NCBI GenBank assembly: GCA_024195265.1
Contig: JAJLRJ010000005.1
Location: forward strand, 37,195,105-37,259,104
Source of the DNA: Dendrophyllia cribrosa
Lineage: Eukaryota; Cnidaria; Anthozoa; Scleractinia; Dendrophylliidae
DNA length: 64,000 bases
Direction: 5' to 3'
Below are positions 50,701 through 52,247 of the stretch, one piece after another (within the stretch, counting starts at the first letter, position 1; each line of letters begins with the position of its first letter). Under the pieces are notes generated by a model that worked only from the letters and a program-made list of their open reading frames with translations, was not told the origin of the DNA and searched no databases. Made by a program: the position numbers and the translations under genes.

Positions 50701-50945
50701 TTGCCGTTACTGTTGTTAACTTGGGTATTGGTGCTGTGAGTAAAATTCCTGCAGAGAACGTACCCTCTTCGAACAACTCTTATATGGACGCTGTCATATT
50801 CAACATACTGGTTCTTGGAGCAAATACCGTGGTCATGGGGCTACTTTTCTGTAAGAAAACGTGGTTTAACTTAATTGGTTGTAGTTTTTTCTATCATAAG
50901 AACTTTTCCTCCGCTGTGTGCTCAATCACGGGTGAAGCTCCTTAG
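3..50945 (+). CDS. LRR / Eph-like cysteine-rich / multi-pass membrane receptor, 5'-partial, multi-exon
   Basis: Spliced coding region: exons <3-58, 25776-25847, 27205-27276, 28775-28846, 29042-29131, 33528-33602, 36475-36549, 37421-37498, 43806-44017, 44268-44393 and 49279-50945. Every exon has AG/GT boundaries. The LRR junctions all split a codon after base 2 and the cysteine-rich junctions after base 1, so the whole chain reads in frame. Order of parts: about eight LRRs, paired-cysteine (CxxC) GCC2/GCC3-like repeats, then a hydrophobic domain with roughly eight to nine membrane spans and a WYWELVEMSRK motif of the TRP-like type. Known for the family: similar LRR-GCC2/3-polytopic proteins are multi-copy in cnidarians and uncharacterised. 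Inferred: a plasma-membrane receptor or channel-like protein. The signal peptide and first LRRs lie left of the window. The first visible intron is 25.7 kb and full of transposons. Exon structure is secure; function is not known. Confidence 0.85.
59..1657. other. intron, unassigned
   Basis: First part of the 25.7-kb intron. No credible exon or complete element seen. 220-300 has two GCGCAAAGCGC repeats spaced about 50 bases apart, probably an old repeat remnant. Confidence 0.5.
1658..1705. repeat. (CA)n microsatellite
   Basis: About 24 uninterrupted CA dinucleotides. Confidence 0.98.
2400..2690. repeat. dispersed repeat, copy 1
   Basis: Matches 22865-23160 in reverse orientation. Shared blocks include the GTGTTTCGGAAAATT region, CTCTCGAGAATCTTCG (in reverse), a CCTCATTTGC/GCAAATGAGG block and several TGACGTCA palindromes. 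Non-coding and diverged. Confidence 0.65.
3000..3260. other. GC-richer segment, unassigned
   Basis: A GC-rich block with GGGC/GCCCGA repeats stands out from the AT-rich intron (GAGGCCCGAGACCGGGC, GATCGGGCTGGC). No reading frame of note. Confidence 0.4.
3653..3803. repeat. short tandem duplication
   Basis: CTGGGCGARAATTRAACGTG through TTTTAGAATGCGT occurs at 3653-3713 and again at 3749-3803, with about 36 bases between. Confidence 0.6.
4030..5190 (+). pseudogene. decayed transposon coding sequence, papain-like (OTU/C76-like) protease fragment
   Basis: Coding-like sequence runs through three frames between about 4690 and 5125, with stops and shifts. It is clearest at 4951-5128. There the frame reads GWFDSHSRDRTGMNDLSG, then a GTPCVL-type strand and a LEELVEYFENLYLG helix before TAA. 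The FDSHSRD..G pattern followed by hydrophobic strand and helix resembles the catalytic-histidine region of OTU or peptidase C76-like cysteine proteases, which occur in some large transposons. That is family recall, not a search result. The DNA at 4040-4170 and 5130-5160 is repeated at 62935-63300, so it is a repeat and not a host gene. The carrier element is unknown. Confidence 0.35.
5191..6720. other. intron, old repeats
   Basis: No gene seen. GGGGGTCACCGAC blocks at about 6113 and 6487, each preceded by AACATTGATTTTTT-like or TACATTGATTTTTT sequence, indicate two diverged copies of one repeat. Confidence 0.45.
6958..7038 (+). pseudogene. PLE endonuclease C-terminus fragment
   Basis: Reads DAIRKAREAFLISKGKTF, then EPYGMNRRDET and TAA. 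It matches the parallel fragment at 30137-30219 (KARESYLITRADTLEPNGMN). Only the last 26 or so residues remain. Confidence 0.65.
7190..7650. repeat. left subterminal CGTGG/TCGGG motif array
   Basis: Dozens of GTCGTGG, ATCGGG and GTCGGG words on + in the first half and their complements (CCACGACT, CCCGA) in the second half. They resemble transposase-binding subterminal repeats. The apparent reading frames here are motif artefacts. Confidence 0.65.
8121..8511 (-). pseudogene. DIRS tyrosine recombinase C-terminal fragment
   Basis: Reads LHGLRSSSAISLGD, then ISDILSLVGWKSSETAEL. This is the HxxR box and GWKS segment of tyrosine recombinases, preceding the catalytic tyrosine. A frame change near 8300 breaks it. 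The second frame (8121-8318) continues to the B1 side. Confidence 0.6.
9399..9833 (-). pseudogene. DIRS RNase H-to-recombinase linker region
   Basis: A 144-residue frame has the pattern of the segment between RNase H and recombinase in DIRS polyproteins: LDLMALDRNALRNGQGG, then NVFNQTF, NAYIFPPFGLIF and PRLSPFPPGWPVLM. The YxFPPFxLI and PxWPxL motifs are diagnostic. Compare 19451-19702 in the second element. Confidence 0.6.
9992..10345. repeat. minisatellite, about five 65-72 bp units
   Basis: Units begin near 9992, 10058, 10127, 10199 and 10264. They share CTTACTTCGTC, TTGGGCTCACAAAG and GTGAGTTCACAAAGA. The open frame at 10074-10502 is a by-product. It sits inside the DIRS element where the reverse transcriptase should be. 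Confidence 0.8.
10554..10941 (-). pseudogene. DIRS gag-like N-terminus
   Basis: ATG at 10941 lies inside repeat A1 (MCQFAKISMEERQSDSAS), followed by a low-complexity Q/A/S/P-rich stretch (VVAAELQQAVLPLQPQTQ, GGAPSSSSTAAEQ). This is typical of structural-type ORF1 starts. It breaks into an unrelated sequence after about residue 87. No domain recognised. Confidence 0.45.
11182..12066 (-). CDS. MADF (Myb/SANT-like) DNA-binding protein of a Harbinger-like transposon
   Basis: Intact 294-codon frame. The likely start is Met10 (MPRKKGTAAKAKA, at 12039) and the Met at 12066 is an upstream alternative. Residues 1-75 are basic then S/G/P-rich (nuclear-localisation-like). Residues about 88-155 form the MADF fold: EEEAMVEFLTDHELLYNK, LWDEIAAKL, LLQTWYESVRTRYGKI. 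Tryptophans and tyrosines are placed as in PF10545-type domains. The tail is Ala/Thr-rich and ends in a charged helix (LSKLNEARDQSIKLQREF) that may dimerise. Known: PIF/Harbinger elements carry a Myb-like protein that imports transposase and binds subterminal motifs. The CGTGG/TCGGG arrays next door are plausible targets. An intact frame suggests recent activity or a source copy. Confidence 0.8.
   Translation of the reverse strand: MSCSTEHITMPRKKGTAAKAKASPVKGKGQAKTKSRRKTPSTSTSVSDQGESDHSPGDGGDAGEPGLSQPPGQKRVRVAADLNEEEEEAMVEFLTDHELLYNKKLQDYRDKNKKQALWDEIAAKLGKDVKLLQTWYESVRTRYGKILKDNKKSGSGLLHLTLRHQWIFNKFSFLHQSIAPCPRRTLGSLEAKSAAAATTVTGDGPDDDYDERTSVVSSLGDGAAAASTTPVTTPTPLFPTPVLLDVRPKRDGGRKERAHEEQTLSKLNEARDQSIKLQREFLTLIKTHKESTNE
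12100..12350. repeat. right subterminal CGTGG/TCGGG motif array
   Basis: Same word set as 7190-7650 (GTCGTGGCTC, ATCGTGGCT, GTCGGGGCTCAGTCG) next to the right inverted repeat of the Harbinger-like element. Confidence 0.65.
12626..12937. other. intron, unassigned
   Basis: No gene seen. Ends with TACGTCCAGAGGGTTAA at 12925-12941, one of six related motifs in the window. Confidence 0.4.
12938..13430 (-). pseudogene. C-terminal homeodomain-like module of a repetitive zinc-finger-type gene
   Basis: On the - strand the frame reads KGWALK, then a TGA, then SKKAARFTDDQRKYLEDKF, RIGQETGHKADPEQVKMRY, FMAAGQIQSFFSR, and ends LTVTQLHEICSHFNMED with TAA at 12938. This three-helix module (RFT..Q..YL...F..G..TG.K.DP, then QI..FFSR) is recalled from multi-copy invertebrate genes that often have C2H2 fingers upstream. 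The TGA probably replaces an Arg codon (CGA to TGA). No upstream fingers are seen, so this is a fragment. Confidence 0.55.
13574..13992 (-). pseudogene. non-LTR retrotransposon (CR1/L2/jockey group) reverse transcriptase C-terminus
   Basis: Two adjoining - frames: ETLKWDQLSLRRRKQKAI, MMFKSLNGLAPVYLHDLF, DYDLRDSFRKLNLP, then in a shifted frame KRSFGYSGALLWNSLPENI. This is the characteristic post-catalytic tail of cnidarian LINE polymerases (W..L..RR..H..., LNGLAP.YL, RRS...Y.GA.LWNSLP). Frameshifted and 5'-truncated. Confidence 0.75.
14000..14900. other. intron, unassigned
   Basis: AT-rich. No reading frame or repeat end seen. Confidence 0.4.
14930..15720. repeat. direct repeat family, copy 1 (carries a MITE)
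   Basis: Matches 23890-24425 in the same orientation: AACTARTATGACT, TGTTTACATAAAATCGCTTTT, AGTTTATRTTTAA, CGTACCATYARCRCATCGA and GCTTGAAAATTYTTTAAAA. Copy 1 contains the palindromic MITE at 15502-15643, which copy 2 lacks. Confidence 0.7.
15502..15643. mobile_element. palindromic MITE, TAA target
   Basis: Terminal inverted repeats of about 38 bp match perfectly (left begins ATAGCCCAATTTCGATATAT). TAA lies on both sides (15499-15501 and 15644-15646). The paralogous sequence at about 24340 has no insertion. A 3-bp TAA target suggests a Harbinger-derived MITE. Confidence 0.75.
15721..17043. other. intron, unassigned
   Basis: No gene seen. Duplicated GACTAG(C/T)AACAGTCTTT at 16295 and 16343. 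A short coiled-coil-like frame at 16817-16900 (LNSELKNKLNKLAAEQ) is too short to call. A GTACGTCCAAGGGTTAA motif lies at 16638-16654. Confidence 0.4.
17044..17127. repeat. DIRS element 2 repeat B2
   Basis: 84 bp, identical to B1. Preceded by TTGTTCT, giving the TTCT junction core. Confidence 0.92.
17446..17581. repeat. DIRS element 2 repeat A2
   Basis: Near-identical to 22033-22166. Shared GAGCAAAGTTGTAGGATGGC start region and CATGGGAAATAYATTTCT end. Confidence 0.88.
17582..17665. repeat. DIRS element 2 repeat B1
   Basis: 84 bp, identical to B2 at 17044-17127. Confidence 0.92.
18026..18665 (-). pseudogene. DIRS tyrosine recombinase
   Basis: The N-terminal core-binding part (18408-18665) reads WSTTKGYLSYFRKWKAW, then ADKTRVALYLLNLLQSG. 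The catalytic part (18026-18241) has LFGFSSLRYDEVGNIKCC, containing the first catalytic arginine region, then a YIPKGKTDQYYEGS strand. The frames are separated by a break near 18240-18400. The HxxR box expected further downstream (towards 17700-18000) was not clearly read. It would integrate the circular element by crossover. Confidence 0.72.
19451..19905 (-). pseudogene. DIRS RNase H end and linker
   Basis: The 19699-19905 frame reads VYTDSKNAACAAI, an RNase H-fold strand/helix with aspartate. The 19451-19702 frame reads FEYASSIFGPFTVDRFAS, then KCHRFYSKFWCPGSEGTD. This 'vDrFAs..N....rF.S.f..pg.e..DaF' block is typical of DIRS polyproteins. Frames are shifted relative to each other. Confidence 0.7.
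19902..20773 (-). pseudogene. DIRS reverse transcriptase / RNase H
   Basis: Frame 20012-20773 includes RFAFDDGACCEIDLPSA, where FDDG sits at or next to the catalytic aspartate position. It continues with GIVANSSKSIWVPTQVMEWLG (a KS.w.P.q...LG motif, typical of the RT thumb), LPARLQKLLDSLQSL and ASVVGKMVSPAPGVG. The next frame (19902-20087) gives IIHSDASDFACGGH and SNSRELLVIIYGLKSF, the RNase H core with DASDxAxGG and ELLA-like motifs. An overlapping frame (20485-20718) holds the upstream RT palm (GSHHIDIAYPHQQFLGF), showing a frameshift near 20500-20700. Confidence 0.78.
21074..21923 (-). pseudogene. DIRS gag-like ORF, fragmented
   Basis: Four short - frames (21732-21923, 21421-21711, 21276-21593, 21074-21382) with basic and Ser/Arg/Gln-rich composition, e.g. 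GKRNRKIRIADSSEAGWL and SSSRFFNQPSQFRQP. The position between A1 and the RT fits the structural ORF. No conserved domain recognised. Confidence 0.5.
22033..22166. repeat. DIRS element 2 repeat A1
   Basis: Outer 5' repeat of the element (- orientation). Beyond 22166 the sequence is unrelated flank, where a - frame (22167-22370) reads into the element. The flank may be an interrupted older coding repeat. Confidence 0.85.
22500..22864. other. intron, unassigned
   Basis: AT-rich with T tracts. No coding signal. Confidence 0.4.
22865..23160. repeat. dispersed repeat, copy 2 (inverted relative to 2400-2690)
   Basis: Reverse-oriented counterpart of 2400-2690, with the same CRE-like TGACGTCA motifs and ACTTCCGGTTACGT block. 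Likely a MITE or SINE family; no clear ends. Confidence 0.65.
23370..23600. repeat. direct repeat, copy 1
   Basis: AAGCAACGGGACGAGCTAGA, CAGGCTATCTGATGCTC and TTTCTTTCTATTTTCGTTTT match 24800-24985 in order. Confidence 0.65.
23629..23656. repeat. (AAAT)n microsatellite
   Basis: Six to seven AAAT units. Confidence 0.95.
23890..24425. repeat. direct repeat family, copy 2
   Basis: Counterpart of 14930-15720 without the MITE. Confidence 0.7.
24800..24985. repeat. direct repeat, copy 2
   Basis: Diverged copy of 23370-23600 (CAAACAACGGGACGAACTAG, ATGCTCCTTATAA, TTTCTTATTTG). Confidence 0.65.
25265..25380. repeat. Penelope-like terminal region remnant
   Basis: GACGACGTTTTGAGCACTAG followed by CCCTTCGTCAGGGCG is the conserved block of PLE terminal repeats. 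No coding part attached. Confidence 0.45.
25776..25847 (+). CDS. LRR exon, 72 bp
   Basis: TTACAG acceptor and CT|GTAAGG donor flank 72 bases reading LHLKLSNIQHLDADGFTGL and onward to LELL. It is one 24-residue LRR, with a codon split after base 2 at both ends. It can be skipped or duplicated without changing frame. Confidence 0.9.
25848..27204. other. intron, unassigned
   Basis: No exon seen. 26255-26290 (AAACGTTTCGTTTCTTCAG) resembles another PLE terminal fragment. Confidence 0.4.
27205..27276 (+). CDS. LRR exon, 72 bp
   Basis: Acceptor TTTACAG and donor GT|GTAAGT. It reads DLSHNKIKYLPNGVFSSL and on, a textbook LxLxxNxIxxLPxxxF repeat. Same phase as its neighbours. Confidence 0.92.
27540..27810 (-). 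pseudogene. Penelope-like GIY-YIG endonuclease C-terminus and terminal repeat
   Basis: The - frame from about 27808 to the TAA at 27659-27661 reads FKVLKKCRSKFECLIFEMLL, then KNKRPKLNTQADSIRAKLFT. This is the typical final segment of Penelope-like endonucleases (C..KF.C...E...I....P.LN.Q.DSIRAKLFT). Downstream, 27540-27600 contains ACGTTTCGATGACTTCATG, a PLE terminal motif. Confidence 0.75.
27840..28264. repeat. TTAA-ended dispersed repeat, copy 1
   Basis: Matches 47860-48200 in reverse: CTACAAGATAAGGTA, TTTTACTAAAA, GCATTTTCCGC (in reverse) and ACTTATGACGTCATATCTCG. Ends in GTACGTCCGAGGGTTAA. The frame at 27877-28095 is part of this repeat and not a gene. Confidence 0.6.
28440..28620. mobile_element. 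degenerate Tigger/pogo-like fragment
   Basis: CCGCTATATAACGGACGCCT near the left and TCCGTTATAGTGAGGTGTTC near the right are inverted relatives, with CTTTGGGACC following the left. This is common in pogo-like non-autonomous elements. Confidence 0.4.
28775..28846 (+). CDS. LRR exon, 72 bp
   Basis: Acceptor CTACAG and donor CG|GTAAGT. It reads YLQNNMITSVTYETFAKN and on. It has the LxxNxIxxV...F pattern, codon split after base 2. Confidence 0.9.
29042..29131 (+). CDS. LRR exon, 90 bp (longer repeat)
   Basis: Acceptor TTTTAG and donor AT|GTGAGT. It reads FLNANQLVNIPNGTFVNS and on. It is 18 bases longer than the standard 72-bp exon, adding six residues (DYTSGF region) at the C-terminal side of the repeat. 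Phase is maintained. Confidence 0.88.
29205..29575. repeat. SINE-related repeats and a tRNA-like block
   Basis: GTGAAGAAATGATCCT..GCAATTTAAGCAATTGCAAAGAAG occurs at 29208 and 29488. 29350-29412 read on the - strand contains a tRNA-like head (CATAGCTCAGTTGGAAGAGC) of an Arg-like tRNA. This is consistent with tRNA-derived SINE copies, partly palindromic. Confidence 0.55.
30030..30410 (+). pseudogene. Penelope-like element 3' fragment
   Basis: After a frameshift near 30080 the frame reads LQIIPLELINSNGDMIHKAR, ESYLITRADTLEPNGMNRRD and stops at TGA (30217-30219). The terminal region to 30410 (TTCCTGATGAAAGTTCGCTT, GTCTAACCGAAATAAAATG) matches the PLE at 6721-12620. Confidence 0.68.
30411..31390. 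other. intron, unassigned
   Basis: No exon seen. A C9-10 run at about 30619. Confidence 0.4.
31390..33430. mobile_element. composite element with AAGGTAAA-type motif clusters
   Basis: 31440-31660 and 33225-33420 are clusters of ACCAAGGTAAA, TACCGAGGT and TTTACCTYGG words in both orientations. An inner palindrome (GGATATATCTGTCA at 31441 versus TGACAGATATATCC at 31657) flanks the left cluster. The interior has ATGGCAAAAAAACAAAGATC and a 101-codon - frame (32865-33170) with no recognised domain. Probably a non-autonomous DNA transposon. Its own ends are not certain. Confidence 0.45.
31796..32726. mobile_element. 931-bp foldback MITE, 9-bp target duplication
   Basis: Long inverted arms (about 31796-32135 and 32395-32726) start AGGCAGGTACAAAAGTCGG. 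The target GATCTGAAA is duplicated at 31787-31795 and 32727-32735. The outer 80 bases of each arm are arrays of GGATC/GATCC words. The 9-bp duplication suggests the Mutator superfamily. It interrupts the composite element at 31390-33430. Confidence 0.82.
33528..33602 (+). CDS. LRR exon, 75 bp
   Basis: The acceptor GAAG has a TTTCTTTCTCTT tract upstream, and the donor is AT|GTAAGT. It reads ILSDNPIKTMEPGAFRVG and on. It is one residue longer than the standard repeat. It lies between the AAGGTAAA-motif shell and the giant foldback. Confidence 0.85.
33660..33770. repeat. possible Penelope-like terminal remnant
   Basis: CGCCTGATGAAGACAAGCAG followed by GTCGAAAAGTCGAAAG resembles the conserved PLE terminal block. 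Confidence 0.3.
33786..35846. mobile_element. giant foldback element, about 1-kb arms
   Basis: 33786 to about 34715 and 34840-35846 are reverse complements, with mutations, around a spacer near 34720-34830. Tips are AGCACACCCTCACCAAATTT and, reversed, AGCACACCGTCACCAAATTT. Both arms carry the same open frame (33881-34126 + and 35558-35881 -; shared NKCGSKHYLRILSCL, KPSVALYLRDCL). No clear target duplication. The frame has no recognised domain. Confidence 0.8.
35847..36474. other. intron, unassigned
   Basis: No gene. A 14-C run lies at 36220-36233. Confidence 0.5.
36475..36549 (+). CDS. LRR exon, 75 bp
   Basis: Acceptor TGTCAG with a strong T tract, donor CT|GTAACG. It reads YLLRTHLKKLSLESITGL and on. 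The repeat is less canonical, as expected near the end of the LRR array, but phase and length fit. Confidence 0.82.
36550..37037. other. intron, unassigned
   Basis: AT-rich; nothing recognised. Confidence 0.45.
37038..37265 (-). mobile_element. LINE 3' end with (CATA)n tail
   Basis: A (CATA)5 tract at 37038-37060 followed by GAACTTTATTTACACTCGAA and AGTAGCCTAAAAAAGGCTAA looks like the 3' end of a - strand CR1/L2-type LINE, which ends in microsatellite repeats. No coding part. Confidence 0.5.
37421..37498 (+). CDS. last LRR-like / capping exon, 78 bp
   Basis: Acceptor TTTTTTTCAG, donor CT|GTTAGT. It reads FIKNRTLGTLDFVSVSNG and on, with a basic RRRC stretch near the end. It probably closes the LRR array. 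It joins in phase to 43806 across a 6.3-kb intron that holds SINEs and a LINE. Confidence 0.75.
37869..38300 (-). pseudogene. Crypton-like tyrosine recombinase N-terminal exon (DUF3504-associated)
   Basis: Frame 37869-38219 reads LSTKYKNKWALSSFSEWQ, STRLEEMDALSLNYWLSKFV and TGERYPAKTIYGMVCGIR, ending EERNGADALNPLDNSDRR. The open frame extends upstream to about 38300 (SEEGAPKAVRFREPR). This helical core-binding region (TK.K...AL..F.EW, L...L..FV.E.RK..G..YP..TLY.I..GIRR.L) is known from KIAA1958/ZMYM-like proteins derived from Cryptons. The catalytic domain is absent here. Confidence 0.6.
38529..38681. repeat. small foldback
   Basis: GGGTTTCATCAGGGGTTCCA and its complement TGGAACCCCTGATGAAACCC flank a CGGCCGAAGCGGCC core. 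The flanking TATATCAA..CGTGC is also inverted. Confidence 0.85.
38729..38758. repeat. poly-G run, 30 bases
   Basis: An uninterrupted G30, unusual for an animal genome and able to form G-quadruplexes. Length may be an assembly estimate. It generates false poly-Gly/poly-Pro frames. Confidence 0.95.
38950..39265. mobile_element. two tRNA-derived SINEs head-to-head (316-bp palindrome)
   Basis: The - copy occupies 38950-39093 and the + copy 39121-39265. Each has a tRNA-like head (GGCTTGGTAGCTCAGTGGAT, CACCGGTATCGCAAGGTCA, GGGTTCGAATCCCGTTCAAG). A tail follows (CAGGTCGCTTTTTCAACTGC, GCGCACTGCGAGGATCAAAT). Centre: GATAGATAGTTAATTGACTATCTATC. B-box GGTTCGAATCC is intact. Tail and palindrome argue for SINEs, not tRNA genes. 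Confidence 0.8.
39270..39768. other. intron, low-complexity
   Basis: A CCCCCCTCCCCCTCCCC run then T-rich tracts at 39424-39478. No gene. Confidence 0.5.
39906..40460 (-). pseudogene. LINE ORF2 extreme C-terminus
   Basis: 184 codons containing KVTKYTRLAIFHFKIIHYIL, CHLCTEKQTLKHLFVTC and a VMSFWTRFTDWWNER helix. This is the usual CxxC...HxxxxC end of L1/Tx1 polymerases. Overlaps the preceding frame by a frameshift. Confidence 0.72.
40417..41433 (-). pseudogene. LINE ORF2 linker fused to C-terminus (RT core deleted)
   Basis: 338 codons. Residues 1-140 are the endonuclease-RT linker (MEVRGFCVQYSKRMNKKRRN, TRWHEEGEKNTKYFLNLEKR). At about residue 145 it jumps to the post-RT region (GPKERGGLDMPDFKIINNSL, AMWIKRL). 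The fingers/palm with the YADD-type motif are gone. The open frame across the join means the deletion stayed in frame. It continues in 39906-40460 (SEQCHLCTEKQTLKHLFVTC, a C..C.....H...C zinc-knuckle-like end). Confidence 0.75.
41442..42190 (-). pseudogene. LINE ORF2 apurinic-like endonuclease
   Basis: Upstream part (about 42150-41900) reads FFLQETYSS (QE motif), GGKIFYSHGFTHPRGVMILF. Downstream frame 41442-41891 gives LCNVYSPND, IIMGGDFNCAL (GGDFN catalytic motif), YTWRNKSLKFQCRLDYWLIS (RLDYxLIS) and FSDR where S/TDH is expected. There is a frame break at about 41891. APE-type nuclease that would nick target DNA. Confidence 0.78.
42578..43268 (-). pseudogene. LINE ORF1 protein (coiled coil plus RNA-binding CTD)
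   Basis: 43032-43268 is a heptad-rich coiled coil (FEELKQQFDELKEQNRQLRE through LEAHSRRSNI). After a break, 42578-42976 gives the L1 ORF1-like CTD: LEFERVHRIPTRF, RPIVVKLTLFKDKGRIFKHV, DLKIGVADDYPKEVEQMRK and VDKLIIDGQVY. FERVHR and the DYP.EV...R motifs are characteristic. It would be an RNA chaperone of the element. A stop or frameshift separates the parts near 43000. Confidence 0.75.
43806..44017 (+). CDS. linker and first cysteine-rich repeat exon, 212 bp
   Basis: Acceptor ATACTCTAG, donor CCAG|GTATCA. It begins with a linker (NPVNLETKAIEVIWPTSH) and ends in PCPVGTF...CTPCPPG. That is the CP.GT...C..CP.G signature of GCC2/GCC3 (Eph-receptor-like) repeats. Phase changes here from 2 to 1, marking the domain boundary. 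Confidence 0.85.
44268..44393 (+). CDS. cysteine-rich repeat exon, 126 bp
   Basis: Acceptor TTTTCAG, donor TTAG|GTAAAC. It reads GYYSDVVGFVGTSCKKCP and on to CRTCPLG. It is a second GCC2/GCC3-type module, a symmetrical phase-1 exon. The following 4.9-kb intron contains a foldback element and the NHL pseudogene. Confidence 0.88.
   Translation: MDITRMLLGSWVQAARNVQMVHLLPLIKHRERNLKTAGLVP
44426..45266. mobile_element. foldback MITE bounded by TTAA
   Basis: Arms of about 250 bp (44430-44690; 45030-45266) are inverted: AAGTAGTTTTTTT..GGGTCAC, AACATCTGGTATCAAATTCA (reverse of left), ATCTTTCGATTTTGGGGCTA. TTAA sits at 44422-44425 and 45267-45270. The outermost 10 bases differ (CCCTCGGACG versus GGTGGTTCTA read inward), so one end may be chimeric. 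TTAA suggests piggyBac or Kolobok origin. Confidence 0.7.
45289..47805. mobile_element. candidate gene-carrying DNA element around the NHL pseudogene
   Basis: Imperfect inverted ends CAAGAGCCTAGATGGGG (45289-45305) and, reversed, CAAGAGGGCCTAGATGGGG (47785-47805). AACAGTTAAC/AACAGCTAAC words lie just inside both ends (45340-45385; 47690-47730). No transposase or clear target duplication was seen. Mobility is inferred. Confidence 0.4.
45553..47346 (-). pseudogene. NHL-repeat (beta-propeller) protein, multi-copy type, broken
   Basis: Read on -: 47346-47056 (YPHPVAITVGSPGKLLVLDY, PVDVTVLTTDIVDARSLCF, VTYIAERGALRVRFIDLEG), a middle part (SKPTALSFATPGILICVDDS) with an in-frame TAG near 46960, then 46682-46104 (GGRLIFTDSQQVKVLHPTEG, SLIAGTGHVGNEDGTADCAK, GDNIYVTDAATGSVKIITG) and 46149-45553 (acidic C-terminus DSDSDITDVDDSLDDDELAL). 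The G...ltDs...V..i and AGtG..G..DG.a..a.F motifs define NHL blades. Frameshifts near 46120, 46690 and 46790 and the TAG make it non-functional. No introns are evident, so it may be a retrocopy or transposon cargo. The link to any known protein is by blade motif only. Confidence 0.6.
47860..48200. repeat. dispersed repeat, copy 2 (inverted)
   Basis: Reverse copy of 27840-28170 (TAACGAGATATGACGTCATA, CTACCTTATCTTGTAGAAC). Confidence 0.65.
48434..50943 (+). repeat. left arm of 2.5-kb inverted segmental duplication
   Basis: This segment (last intron from 48434 plus the terminal exon) is repeated in reverse at 60385-62908. Shared landmarks are the CGGAATTGTTTGTATAA block (48550; reverse copy 62816), the GTTCAACACTTAATGATGC block (48830; 62525) and the exon itself. 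The right copy lacks about 45 bases of the left copy near 48470. Confidence 0.85.
49279..50945 (+). CDS. terminal exon: cysteine-rich end plus multi-pass membrane domain
   Basis: TTTCACAG acceptor, in phase with 44393. The exon opens with TETDTFAGLRGCQCLKQYYR; the true reading extends upstream of the TTG at 49323. Residues are counted from 49323. Positions 1-120 are cysteine-rich (GPLCSVCSSGYYK). Span 1 is about 122-143 (WIAGQLCIIAVILLV). It is followed by a basic cytoplasmic stretch, several further spans, and a cysteine cluster around 300-330 likely forming an extracellular loop. The conserved WYWELVEMSRKVIITSG block precedes the last spans. The TAG stop is at 50943-50945, after CSITGEAP. 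A usable donor GTAAGA lies 95 bases before the stop, so this end may be one of two forms. Confidence 0.85.
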
Positions 50946-52000
50946 ATACCTTAGTTGGCAACAAGTAAATGTTTCTTGCTCTGTCGCCTTTTTGCATGGA
51001 TAAATCACGCTTCGTTCTATTTGTTGTCAACGTTAAGACGTCGCTTTTTAAATTTGTAATAAAAATCGGTTTTTAGAATCACTTTCCTCAAAAAATTAAA
51101 CTAAGAAATAAGAAAGTTGTAAGAAAACGCGGTTTAACTTAATTGGTTGTAGTTGTTTCTATCATTAGAACTTTTCCTCGGCTGTGTGCTCAATCGCGGG
51201 TGAAGCTACTTCGATACAGTACAGCCCAAAAATAATGCACGCGCAGGAAGTGGCACAAGAAGTTCTTGCGCCGCAAGAACGCGCAAGCTGTAGCAAGAAG
51301 CGAAAATGCCATGTTTTTGCGGTTTACCCGCAAGAACATTCGAAACGCAAGAAGTTGAAGTTGTAGTCGCAAGAAGCCGCAAGAAGTTAAGTAACTAAGC
51401 CGCAAGAACCCGCAAGTAGTAACCAGGTCCAGCCGCAAAAAGTTTATTTATTGCGCTCGTGTCGAAGATCGGAGAAGTTACAGGCTCCAGCCGCAAGCGG
51501 TTTATAGCGTTCGTGTCGATGATCGGAGAAAAAGTTACTGGGTCCAGCAGCAAGAAGTTTATACATGAAGCACTCGATTGTGTCGATCGGAGTTACACTA
51601 TCGGGACTTCGTAAGCTGTTCATAATATCAGCTGTTCGAACCGCTCGAGCTTGAGTGATAAAGATTGAAATTCCCCGCGCAGCGTAGATACTAAATAATA
51701 AAGTGAAAAAAGCAATAAATTACGACGCTGTTCGCATGATGGTTATACCGACGCGGTTTCGGCAATGCTGTCTTCTTCACGGGTACAAACCTAAACTCGA
51801 GCAGATCAGTTAAAAAAAATCGTCAGCCGTTCGAACGGCTCGAGCTATCCGTGGCAACACGTAAATGTTTCTTGCTCTGTCGCGTTTTGCATGGATAAAT
51901 CACGTTTCGTTCTATTTGTTGCCACCGTTAAGACGTCACTTTTTAAATTTGTAATAAAAATCGTTTTTAAGAATCACTTTCCTCCAAAAATTAAAATTAA
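50851..52000 (+). repeat. tandem duplication of gene 3' end, second copy interrupted
   Basis: Bases 50851-51115 (from the internal GTAAGA donor through the 3' flank) are repeated at 51119-51217 plus 51851-52000. An insertion of about 630 bases (51218-51850) splits the second copy. Both copies share the block AAATCACGYTTCGTTCTATTT in the flank and the CGGGTGAAGCT coding end. Confidence 0.8.
51218..51850. repeat. insertion with GCAAGAAG short repeats and three 60-70 bp units
   Basis: 51240-51420 is dense in CGCAAGAAG and its complement. From 51425 three degenerate units follow, each with a GTCCAGCCGCAA start and a GTGTCGA.GATCGGAG end (about 51426, 51488, 51540). 51720-51790 resembles a Penelope-like terminal region (GCGGTTTCGGCAATGC). 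It splits the second copy of the 3' duplication. Confidence 0.55.
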
Positions 52001-52247
52001 ACCTGAAAATTAATGGACCTAGAAGGAACAAAACAATATAAATGTATTTTCTATCCATCCACGTTTTAAAAAAAAGCATTTACACGTCTATATGACTGTT
52101 TTTAAAGGTTTGACAGTGAAACAGTTTATTGAAGAGAAAGTCATAAAACTAAATGCATAACATTACATTTGATCCAATATATACCCAATGACTTTAAGCA
52201 AATATTTATAGTTGTAATGAAAGGCCTTTTTTGTCGTTTGTTCTCAG

